A DNA stretch of 64,000 nt. Source: Hypomesus transpacificus. Its lineage: Eukaryota > Chordata > Actinopteri > Osmeriformes > Osmeridae. Position 1 is the first letter of the stretch. Each line of letters opens with the position of its first letter. The position numbers and the translations under genes were made by a program. The stretch spans positions 8,811,961-8,875,960 of the forward strand of contig NC_061066.1 of the NCBI RefSeq assembly GCF_021917145.1. Reading direction: 5' to 3'. Below the pieces are notes generated by a model. It ran no database searches. It was not told where the DNA came from and saw nothing but the letters and a program-made list of their open reading frames with translations. This document shows positions 51,291 through 64,000 of this stretch, piece by piece.

Positions 51291-51296
51291 TTTATT
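51291..51296 (-). terminator. akr1b1: akr1b copy 2 polyadenylation signal
   Basis: AATAAA on the minus strand lies about 110 bp after the stop codon. Confidence 0.6.
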
Positions 51297-51406
51297 TCAT
51301 TTAAATGCAGAGTTGTGACCAGGTTCAGAGAGACTGTAGCTTAATCAACAGTAGCAAGCCCCAGCATAAAATAGTAACTCTGGTGTAAACAGTAAAGTAT
51401 GTTCCT

Positions 51407-54572
<3,166 letters not shown>

Positions 54573-54859
54573 TGCAGTTCCAAGAGATGAAATACAACCC
54601 GACAGTGAATTTCAAGCTAGGTCAAGTGGAGCCTTTGGCAGTCACGAGTTAATATAGCTGCCTGGATCCGAAGAGAAAGTTGGATCGAAAAGCTGGTCAG
54701 CAATCGACGTCAACACCGATCGATTGATTTTTTATGTCTGTCTATTCATCTAAATAAAACGGATCTATCTGTCACTGTTACGGCACAGTGTAAACATTAT
54801 TTTGTTATTTCATTACCGTTGAAGTTTGACTTGTAATATAAACAGTACAATAAAAACAA

Positions 54860-56697
54860 GAACAAGTTTCCCAAAAATTTTTTATTAGAACAATACAGCA
54901 GATATAAAGGTCTATTGCAATCATACACTCTTCCACAACACTAATGTGTGCTTCAACAACAAACAAAAAATGCACTCCCCCCCCTCCACCCCCCTGAAAA
55001 ACAAAAAAAACGCAAACACTTAAACAACACAGCAGCACCTTCCTCCGATGTTTCCGGTAGCGGGACAGTCCCACAAGACCGCTGCAGTCTGGTAGGACGG
55101 TCCTGTGTGGAGTTGACTAAAACTAACCCCAAAATTGTCAGAAAACTCTAGAAAAATGGGTTTGATCAACCTCCTTGGACTCTCCTTTCTACCTTGAGGT
55201 ACTACCTCGAGTACAGGAGAAACTGAACTGCAACACTGCAACAGGATACAAGCTTTAAACACAGCCCCCCCCCCCCCCCCCCCCCCATCCCAAACCATTC
55301 AAACACATCAACTCTCTGAACCCTTCTCCCTTAGCTGGGGATAGAAGAGCTGACTGGGAGATTTCGAACTGGGGCAGAAGACAAGCTAATCAAAGACAAC
55401 GCTGTCTCTTTCAACCCTGGTCCTGGACAATTTGGAAATAGATAAACGATGAACAAACAGATGAATGGAGGTCTCAAGCCCCTGCATTGATCATTGAACT
55501 TATCCATTCCCAAATAACTACAGAGCAAAACAAACCAACATCATCATCATGTCCACCCAAGTGCGGCTGGGCAAGAAAAATAAAATTGAAAATAAAGCTT
55601 TTTATCAACGATCATGGTAAACAATAAAAAATGGTGCTAAAAATGAAAAACGAAAAGACACCTAACCCAAACACTCTGAGATGCACTTGTTGTTCTTCTT
55701 GTTGATCTGGTCAAAGGAGGGTGAAACCACTGTCACACGGTAGCACCCTGGCGTTCCCTAGACCTGGGTCTGGAACTGTCTGTCTGGGAGGAGAACACCA
55801 TGGGGAACCCAGCCTGGGGAACCCACCCTGGGGAACCCAGCCTGGTCCCTGTCTCTGGGCCTCAGAAAGGCACCTGTAAGGGGTATTGGGACCTGCTCGT
55901 TGATCTCTAGCACACAGGCTGTGTGTGTGTGTGTGTATGAGCGAGTGTGCTGCTCCTCAAAGATACAACAATTGTTTAAGACAACTTTTTGTTTTGTTTC
56001 AGTCTTACTTGTTGTATCTCTGTATGCTTTCTTTCCCCCCAGCTTTTCTATTCTTGTCCAAAATCTCTTTTTTTGTGTTATTTTATATATATATATATAT
56101 ATATTTATTTAATACAAATCTATATAACCCAAAATTTAGAAATCTTATTTACATGAAAAAACGGTTTGAAAGCGGCACATCCCAAACCCAAACACCCTTG
56201 TCATAGAGAGACTGAGAGAAAACCTAGTGTTTTTTTTTAATTTTCTTTTTCAATTCCTTTTAGAATTATTTAGAGTTTTTCTCTCCGGACAACCCTCATT
56301 GCATTTAGCAAAAAAACTATTATGTTTCTCTCTGCACCATAAGCAAAAATATGTATCATCCAACATTCAACCATAACAAACTCCAAATCATCATCATTGG
56401 GACGGTTGAAAAACCAGTCTCAATAACAACAACAAAACAAAACTTTGATGCAACCAAATTAAGTCAATCAAACCATCAAAGATTCAAAACAACAGAACAA
56501 AGGTCATACATATTTACATAGGTTTCCCATTCAAGGAAAAGAACTCCCTGTCTGTTTTAATGTTGCTCTCTGGAGGTCATCCAGGGATGTACAAGGAGGC
56601 AAAGCAGCCTGTTTCACTGCGGGAGGAGAGAAAGTGTGTGTGTTTGTTGTGAGAGTCTCCCCCAGGCGGTGTGTTGCCGTGACGACCGGTGGAGGGC
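54860..56697 (-). other. adipor2: adipor2 3' UTR with polyadenylation signal
   Basis: From the adipor2 stop to a minus-strand AATAAA (TTTATT on plus at 54881-54886) is about 1.8 kb of AT-rich sequence without other genes. It contains a perfect run of 22 C (55265-55286), a GT repeat (55920-55936) and an AT repeat (about 56083-56105). The 3' end lies about 300 bp from the start of akr1b copy 2 on the same strand. Confidence 0.6.
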
Positions 56698-58086
56698 TCA
56701 CAGGGCGTCCTCCACAGCGCAGCCAGCCCCAGCAGTGTAGCGGAACTCCTGCAGGTTGGACACGCCGTGGAAGTGGACGAACGCTCCTGCCACCACCAGG
56801 ATGTGGAACAGCTGGTGGGAGTGGAACTGGGCAGGAGAAGAAGAGGGGGACACAGGTTGGCAGGTTGGAAATACAGGTATTGTGTGTGAGTATTCACACA
56901 CGTGTGTTTTTGTATAGCATCTATTTGTGTGTGTGTGTGAATAGTATCTATTCACACACGTGTGTGAATAGTATCTATTCACACACGTGTGTAGTACCTA
57001 TTTGCATGTGTGTGTGTGTGTGTGCGCGAACCCATACTACATACCCAAATGTCGCACTTCCCAGGGAAGAACCTCTCAGGTATGCGTGCTGCGTAGAGGC
57101 AGGCTCCAGTGATGTACAGGGTGGCCATGAGGAGCAGCCAGCCCATCTGGCCCATGGTGGTGGCCCGTAGGAAGCCCTCAGAAATGACAAAGTGCAGGCT
57201 GGGGACGACCCCGCTCAGACCCAGGCCCACAAACACACCTGGGGACACAAGGGGACAGGCGAGGGTCAGCGAGGTGTCACAGGGGTGTGAGGGGTTAGAT
57301 ACGTTTCTTCAAATCATCTACCTCTACACACCATGAAACCCACACACACACAGGGGGACACACACACACAGAGAAACCCACGCACAGACACCCGCTCACA
57401 GTACCTGCTCGGACGCCGCGGTATTGCGGCGTGGCAAAGAAGTCGCACTGGGAGACGGTGATGGCTGCCAGGCCCAGGATGCAAACCACGATCAGGTAGA
57501 TGAAGCAGGGCTGGGGGGAGCAGTAGAAGGAGTAGTAGAGCCACGGAACAAACGAGCCCATGATCAGGAAGGCTATACCAGAGTAGTCCAACCTGGGGAG
57601 GGAGGGAGGAGGGAGGAGAGGGATGGAGGAGGAGAGGGATGGAGGAGGAGGAGGAGGGGAAGAGGGGAAGAGGGGGAGGGAGGAGAGAGAGAGGGATGGA
57701 GGAAGAGAGGGAGGAAGGGGGGGAGGAGGAGAGGGTGGAGGAAGAGAAAGAAGGGGGGGGAAGAGGGGAGAGAGAAAGGAGGCAGGCAAGCAAAGCGTGA
57801 TTAGAAATGAGAAAACTAAGAGAACGATGAGAAGTTTAGATAAGACAGAAACTACATGATGGGACATAGTCAATCCTTTTGATGGTAGACTGAGCTTACT
57901 TGGAGAAGACGCGTGACACGCCCTCAGAGTGGCAGTACACCGTGTGGAAGAGCCAGGAGAAGGACAGACACAGAATGGCTCCCAGGAAGAACACGCCGAT
58001 GACTATCTTTTCCTGGAAGGGGGCTACGAAGGCCTTGTTGGTCCGGAACATGTACATGAGCCCCAGACACAGGAAGAACAGGCAGC
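56698..58086 (-). CDS. adipor2: adiponectin receptor 2, last four exons (5' part missing)
   Basis: The minus-strand exons are 58086-57900, 57592-57405, 57238-57045 and 56826-56698, with matching phases. They encode the seven-helix core from GCLFFLCLGLMYMFR to the stop. The zinc ligands of the PAQR fold are present: His in FSWLFHTVYCHSEG, Asp in SKLDYSG, and two His in FHSHQLFH. The ending NLQEFRYTAGAGCAVEDAL fits ADIPOR2 (...EEDAL) and not ADIPOR1. The protein is a plasma-membrane adiponectin receptor with ceramidase activity. One oddity is SQCDFFATPQYRG, where both human receptors have SQWD. The first exons, with the cytosolic N-terminus and helix 1, are probably in the 500-N gap or right of the window. 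Confidence 0.95.
56948..56971. repeat. perfect 24-bp palindrome in the last adipor2 intron
   Basis: CTATTCACACAC followed by its exact reverse complement, centred on the E-box CACGTG. A half-copy follows at 56974-56993. Confidence 0.8.
57593..57790. repeat. purine tract in adipor2 intron
   Basis: GGGAGGA/GAGGAGGAG repeats. On the coding strand this is a long pyrimidine tract directly before the acceptor at 57593-57594. Confidence 0.9.
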
Positions 58087-58284
58087 CTGGGTGAGGAGGG
58101 AGAGGCACAGGGAGAGGAGGAGGAAGAGAAAGCAAAAGTCAATCCAGGTTTGACTTGCAAGACACGTAACTGACACAAGGGGGCAGCGTTAGGCTGAGTT
58201 CTGTCGAGTGGGCCGTATGAAAGTGTGTGTGTTTGTCTGTGAGTGTGTGTGTGTTTGTATGTGTGTGTGTGTGTGTATGCGCTC

Positions 58285-58369
58285 GCTACAATTTCTGAGA
58301 TGGGCATCACTGGCACTGCACTTCAGTGGATCTCATCCTACCTGACTGATCCGGGGATCTCAGCTAGGA
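58285..58369 (+). mobile_element. LINE reverse-transcriptase fragment at the gap edge
   Basis: The plus strand reads EMGITGTALQWISSYLTD before the N run. GI-GTAL-W--SYL is a signature of LINE reverse transcriptases of the L2/CR1/jockey group. The element continues into the gap, which may be why the assembly broke here. Confidence 0.6.
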
Positions 58370-58869
58370 NNNNNNNNNNNNNNNNNNNNNNNNNNNNNNN
58401 NNNNNNNNNNNNNNNNNNNNNNNNNNNNNNNNNNNNNNNNNNNNNNNNNNNNNNNNNNNNNNNNNNNNNNNNNNNNNNNNNNNNNNNNNNNNNNNNNNNN
58501 NNNNNNNNNNNNNNNNNNNNNNNNNNNNNNNNNNNNNNNNNNNNNNNNNNNNNNNNNNNNNNNNNNNNNNNNNNNNNNNNNNNNNNNNNNNNNNNNNNNN
58601 NNNNNNNNNNNNNNNNNNNNNNNNNNNNNNNNNNNNNNNNNNNNNNNNNNNNNNNNNNNNNNNNNNNNNNNNNNNNNNNNNNNNNNNNNNNNNNNNNNNN
58701 NNNNNNNNNNNNNNNNNNNNNNNNNNNNNNNNNNNNNNNNNNNNNNNNNNNNNNNNNNNNNNNNNNNNNNNNNNNNNNNNNNNNNNNNNNNNNNNNNNNN
58801 NNNNNNNNNNNNNNNNNNNNNNNNNNNNNNNNNNNNNNNNNNNNNNNNNNNNNNNNNNNNNNNNNNNNN
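58370..58869. other. assembly gap, 500 N
   Basis: Exactly 500 N, so probably a fixed-size placeholder and not a measured length. It lies about 280 bp upstream of the first adipor2 exon seen here. The open frames drawn across it are meaningless. Confidence 0.99.
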
Positions 58870-59215
58870 TCATCTTGGGCTAACTGTCTAATTTAGCCCC
58901 AGGCTTCATTCAAGGCCTAAAGGATACATGCAGTGTGGGAACAAATCAGCATGAGCCTAAATGACTCAATTCGACAGTACTGATGTGCTTTTGATTAACA
59001 TAATCTCAGAGCATTTAATTGAATAGTGACAGGAAATAGCTTACTCTTATGCGTTCACTCTCCTACTCACACAGTCCAAGGTGGTCTGTTAATAAGGTTT
59101 GTCTCATCATCAGCAGATGGCCTCCACCTTTTTTAGAAGGATTGATATTGCTCATGTCCTCGTGTCTCATTTTAACACCTCTCTCTCTCTCTCTCTTGCT
59201 CTCTCTCTCTCGCTC

Positions 59216-59256
<41 letters not shown>

Positions 59257-59956
59257 GTCTGTCGCTCTACTCATCTAGCTCTCTGTCTCTCTCTGTCTGT
59301 CTCTGTCTGTCTCTCTACCCGTCTCTCTCTCTCTCTCTCTCTGTCTTTCTCCACCCCGCTCGCTCTCTCTCTCTCTCTCTACCCCTAGGTCTTTCACTCT
59401 CTGGGTGAATATCTAGTTTTTCCTGCTGGTGATATCATCGTGGCATACATCACTGAGCAGGTTCTGGAGGGGCCAGTGTGATCAACACACACAGTTTGGA
59501 TAGCACTAAGTCATCAAGTGCCACGCACTACCTACATGCTCACTGGGAGCTGTTACCAGCTCTCCCGCTCTCTCCTTTTTTCTCTCTTCCTCACGTGTTC
59601 ATTCCCTCCTGTCATCTACCTTCTCCTTTTCTATTCCTTCTAACCCCCGCTTTTTTTGAAACAAAGAGAGGCCTCATATTGATGGTGTTGGTGGAGAGGG
59701 GGGTCAGGGGTCAGGTCCAGGGTCAGGATAGGACATGGTGGGTACATGTGGTGATCGATGACCTGCAGGGTAACACACACTACCGACTCTCTTCTCAATC
59801 TCTCCTCCTTCACCTTGTCTTCATCCTCTTTTTCCAAACCCTCTTTCTCCCCCTCTCTCTGTCTCTCTGTCTCTGTCTGTGCTTGTATTATTCTTAAATG
59901 TACATTGTGACAGTCAACCGCAGAATGTTCAGTGTGATTCACACACACCCTGTATT

Positions 59957-60021
<65 letters not shown>

Positions 60022-61310
60022 GGATGACTAGCCTCTTTATGCTTGACCTAACATTTTACAACAATGACTTCCAGGAACACGGTAATTGTCATCTAACCCC
60101 TTCAACACACCTCAACCATCCAGCACCTACCAACACTTTCCAAGTCCCAGGAGGTGCCACTGTGGGTGTGTGTGGGTGTGTGTGTGTGTGAGTGTGTGCG
60201 TGTAACAATGCAAAGAGTCTGTATGAGTCAGCCGGCCTAACAGATGCTGAGCGACAGCTCTTTGGCACGTATCCGATCTCTTTCCTGAATCACATTTGTC
60301 CAATCAAATCTCTCATCTGCTCATCCTCCCACTCAGTGATGAATCTGTCTGTTTCCATCTTGGGAACTATGACACTAATGCCATGCTCAGTGTTCACTAA
60401 TACCTTTTTCCTCTGTGGTGTTTCTACCATAGCCCAGGCCAGAAACACACGAGGACTGGCTTCAGGGGTTACATCTCTCACATCGGACCAGACTTACAGA
60501 CCAGACTTCGATTCCTTACTGTTCACATATAGGTGCTTGACGAGAGCAACTCCTCCAAAGTATGTGGGGGGTGGAGACATCTAAAATCACTGTGAAATTA
60601 CAGTCGCATTCTGTTAAGTATATATATATTATGTGAACGTGTTTTCCTTGTATGGCATGCTTCTCTCCCGTGACGTGTGTGTGCTTGTCAGCCATGTTAT
60701 TTATAAGTACATTATTCTGTACTGCTACTTGGCCCCGCTATTATACCTGCGTTTCTCAGATCCTGCAAACTCTGTGACATTAATCTGACTGCCCCTGCAG
60801 AGAGAGAGAGAGAGCGAGAGGAATTAATGTGTGTCTGAATCTGTATTCTGTTAGTCATTGCCTTATGTTGAGGCGCATATCTGCCTCTAGGTCTCTCTAG
60901 GGTTTGACAGGCATATATTATGGGATGCCTCGATGTCCACGGTAGTTATTAACTGCTTGTAACTCCTTCACCCAGTGACCTCATACTCACGATAGTGGTG
61001 TCTTATGCATTCCCGTATTCAGGGAATGCACAGACCAACAGAATCAGCTAATGATAGGCCGTGACGTCACTGTGGTTTTGGATAAGGTGGGGTCAGGATG
61101 GCTTTAACTTGACCTTATTAGGAGAAACTTATGTTTCAAAATCCACTTCTAAGGCTGAGTTTCCAGCAGTATTTCAGAACAACGTTTACATTGACAAAGG
61201 TATTAATAGGATGGAAGAGTCAATGTTCCCCGTGATCCAGGGCTCTGCTGAAACAAGGTACAACTGAGATCAAAGTAAAGCCACCAGAAGCCAGGAGAAT
61301 CTCATCTGCG
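58870..61310. other. probable adipor2 upstream intron
   Basis: It contains CT/CTGT repeats (about 59180-59395) and GT repeats (59956-60019 and 60163-60202). I looked on the minus strand for the helix 1 exon of adipor2 (the region with TGNIWTHLL) and did not find it. Confidence 0.45.
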
Positions 61311-61316
61311 TCCCCC

Positions 61317-61444
61317 TCCTGGGTTCTAGAACACCTGACCTGCAGTTCTAGAACACCTGACCCGCAGTTCTAGAACACCTGACCCACAGTTCTAGAACAC
61401 CTGACCCGCAGTTCTACAACACCTGACCTGCAGTTCTAGAACAG
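61317..61444. repeat. 22-bp tandem repeat
   Basis: Five to six copies of AGTTCTAGAACACCTGACCC plus GC, with C/T and G/A variants. TTCTAGAA makes each unit carry a small palindrome. Confidence 0.9.
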
Positions 61445-61904
61445 TGCGCCAGTGTAGCAACATGTGTTGACAAAACGACGGCAGTTGAAGCCGGGCCAAG
61501 GTACTGGAGGAAGCCAGGGGCTGTTTGAACATCGGCATGTTCTAGAGCAGGTTCAGCCCTATCAGCCCCGCTCTGGCAGGGCATCAATCACAGCCTGTGT
61601 GTGAGTGAGTTAGTGTGTGTGTGTGTGTGGTATGCAGACCATACGTCCCCTGGTGAAGGATGGAGCACACACACTAGGAAGGGGGAAGCCAACATTGGCT
61701 TTATCTGATCTGGCTCTGACAACACAGCTCAGGTATGGAGCCTCACCTGTGTGTGTATATGTGTGTGTGTGTGTGTGCGCGCACCCTATAGGGCCCCTGG
61801 CAGTAGCCTCATCCAAGCCCCCACTGGCCCCTAGTGTCAGATCAGAGATGCGTCTTTACACATCAGAAACATTCTTCAGTTAAGCTCTGCTGACTCATAC
61901 CTTG

Positions 61905-62070
61905 GAGGGAGGGGGAGGGGGAGAGAGGGGGAGAGGGAGAGGGAGGGGGAGGGAGAGACGAGGGGGAGGGGGAGACGAGGGGGAGGGGGAGGGGGAAGGA
62001 GAGAGACTGAGGGAGAGGGAGAGACTAGGGGGAGGGGGAGGGAGAGAGACTGAGGGAGAGGGAGAGGGTT
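61905..62070. repeat. GGGGGAGA purine repeat
   Basis: Imperfect GGGGGAGGGGGAGA/GAGACGAG units, nearly pure purine on the plus strand. Confidence 0.9.
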
Positions 62071-62946
62071 AGAACTTGACACAGCTGAGTAGGAGATGGG
62101 CCTATAAGCTTGCAGGCTCAGAGATGAATCCATCAACAGTTTGGATCATCTGGTTTTAGCACAGGGCCTCAGCGTGCCATGAAGACTGATCCACAGGTCT
62201 TGTTACAAATCTCTCAGTCCACAGAGCCCGGTGCGAGGGTACATATTACATGCCCCTACCCCCGCTTAAATGGTTGTTTGAATTGTTTTCACGTCCAGTT
62301 TCTCAGTGCGTAAGCCAATGTAAACACAGCATCAACAAGCCAGCTTTCCAATAACACCTGATCTCTCTTCATGCCGACGGTCTCTCTCTCTCCAGACTGT
62401 GCTGTAGGGAGAGAGAGAGAGATAGAGAGAAACCTGTTTTATGAAGTCGTCTTTATTCTAACTTTGACCACACTGTAGAACCTCCATCAGTAAAACGCTG
62501 AAGACTGAAGACTCAGTCGTGAGCCAAGATCACATCCATCATTTTGACAGTTTTTCCGAACCTGTCCGTTCCTTGTGATGTACCTGTCCGTTCCTTGTGA
62601 TCTTTAAAGGAGGTATTATTTTCTTCGCCCCTTGAGGACGTTTATAACGTAGTTGTGCCTCACAGATACGTCTGTCTTCCTGGGAGTGTCTCTGCCCTCC
62701 AATAGTAGCAGTTTCCCTTCCACCTGAGAGCCAGTTTTTTCTTTACGAAAAAGATTAAATTATAGTACGTGGACAGTTCAAAAGGCCAGGCTGTGGACAG
62801 ATATTAATATGATTCTGTTTTGCTGGGGTGATTCTCCACCCCAAATAGAACTGCCACGTGAATCAGAGCATGTGATCTGTCCTGAGAACTGGAAAACAAC
62901 CTTGCTCTCCTCCTCCTGTCTCTCACCCTTTCCCTCCCTCCCTCCG

Positions 62947-62978
<32 letters not shown>

Positions 62979-64000
62979 TTCTCCCCCCTCTCTCTCTCTC
63001 TGTCTCTCTCTCTCCTTCCCTCCTCTATCCTACCACACCCCCAGTTGTTCTCTGTGCCTGCAGTTGTTGATGAAAACCTTCCAATGGCATGTGACACGGA
63101 TTTATTGACAGCCTGTCACTAGCGTATTATTTGCTGATCGCTATGTGGACAACCGTTGTCATAACACACGGCTTATCCTTTTCCATCATTTCGTACTCTC
63201 TCCTCCGCACAGAACTCATGCTCTCATCGGGTATTACTGTTCCCCAAAAAGCTCCTTCCTTGACGAGCTGGAGAACGGTGCTCTCCCTGAAGAACCATCG
63301 GATCTCTCTGATGGAACCATTGCGCGTGTCATCCTTCTGGGTTGTTCACGTAGAGCCAGACACCATGGTGTGAGGGCAGGAGTCTGTGCAGCCTCCATTG
63401 TCCCTCTGCTAAGCTTCTGTGAAAGCCACGGGCTGTATTGTGCCTGCTGGCGTAAAGCTAATTGTTCCTGATCTACAGAGCTGATAATCCAATGGCATCA
63501 CCTGTCATAAAGAACAGAGGGGGGCTGGTATGTCATCCCGACAGATGAGCAACCGCATGTCTGCTATTACACTCTAACTGTATCATCATCTCTATTAATA
63601 CAGCACACACCAATTGGTTGATAACTCCCACTAAGGTTAGACTACAGCGGTTGTTCTGTAAGGCTGTGGAAGGAATACTTGGATAACACTTTGAACCTTT
63701 CTCTTTCTTAGATAGATAAATCTAACAACAGTGAAGACACGTCTATCTGCTCATTGTCCCATTTTACACCCCTTACTTATCAGCCGTAAACTAAGCTAGA
63801 GGGCTGTTAAGGTGTGTAGCATGGTAGCTCTGGTGCAGAGTGGTGGGCCCCTCCTGAAGGCCCACATCGCCCTTCAGAGAGCTGGATCCACACAGAGCAC
63901 ACAGTTCGTCCGCTGCGAGGGGCGAGGAGGTGGACAGGGTGCCAGGTGGGCAGAGGGTGTGCATCAGTGTCATGAGGTGAACTTCTGCTGTGGTTTCCTA
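62071..64000. other. right end of the window, no gene assigned
   Basis: It has a CT tract at 62944-63014. The stretch 63210-63375 is open in two plus frames and has mixed composition, but I could not match it to a protein family. I saw no complete mobile element. Confidence 0.4.

Noticed and set aside
56698-58086. Identification as adiponectin receptor 1
   Set aside because: The C-terminus (EDAL) and FHSHQLFHILVVAGAF match receptor 2; receptor 1 has FHSHQIFHVLVVAAAF and a different end.
58243-58896. Long open frames across 58.2-58.9 kb
   Set aside because: They consist mostly of N placeholders in the assembly gap.

Overview
This is a piece of a ray-finned (teleost) fish chromosome. Its genes are split into spliced exons with vertebrate GT/AG borders. 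The spacers are crowded with CT/GA and CA/GT microsatellites, minisatellites and short transposon remnants. tRNA-derived SINEs of a type common in euteleosts occur at about 5.65 kb and 48.1 kb; the SINE and the general texture remind me of smelt-like (osmerid) genomes, but that is only an impression. An assembly gap of exactly 500 N lies at 58370-58869.

Eight protein-coding genes can be supported, left to right: fgl2 (+, 426-4870, three exons); the first coding exon of a gene that looks like ccdc146 (-, 5857-6024), which places fgl2 inside ccdc146 in opposite orientation, as in mammals; a long gene-poor stretch of minisatellites and dead transposons (about 6-22 kb); lrrc17 (+, coding 28108-34777, four coding exons, with a possible 5' UTR exon near 22.3-22.5 kb); rab19 (-, 37963-40637, three exons); stmp1 (-, 43069-43882, a 46-residue mitochondrial microprotein in three tiny exons); two aldose-reductase genes, akr1b copy 1 (+, 44919-49114) and copy 2 (-, 51407-54572), ten exons each and facing each other tail to tail; and the 3' part of adipor2 (-, 56698-58086), whose upstream exons are in the gap or beyond the window.

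The genes do not form one pathway. Fgl2 and Lrrc17 are secreted or surface proteins, Rab19 is a membrane-traffic GTPase, Stmp1 is mitochondrial, the Akr1b pair reduces aldehydes with NADPH, and AdipoR2 is a seven-helix adiponectin receptor/ceramidase. From my knowledge of human gene positions, most orthologues lie on human 7q and ADIPOR2 on 12p.

The most interesting structures are: (1) the inverted akr1b pair, whose sixth exons are identical while other exons differ widely, and which share an intron-6 minisatellite, pointing to gene conversion; (2) a 466-bp non-autonomous DNA transposon between them, with 14-bp terminal repeats, a 6-bp target duplication and arrays of about 20-bp subterminal repeats; (3) an internally deleted copia-like LTR element beside it (203-bp LTR, GGGTC target duplication, primer site for an initiator-tRNA half); (4) a 15-copy 59-bp satellite and a roughly 24-copy 37-bp G-quadruplex-prone array; and (5) a pyrimidine minisatellite that has grown against a rab19 splice acceptor.
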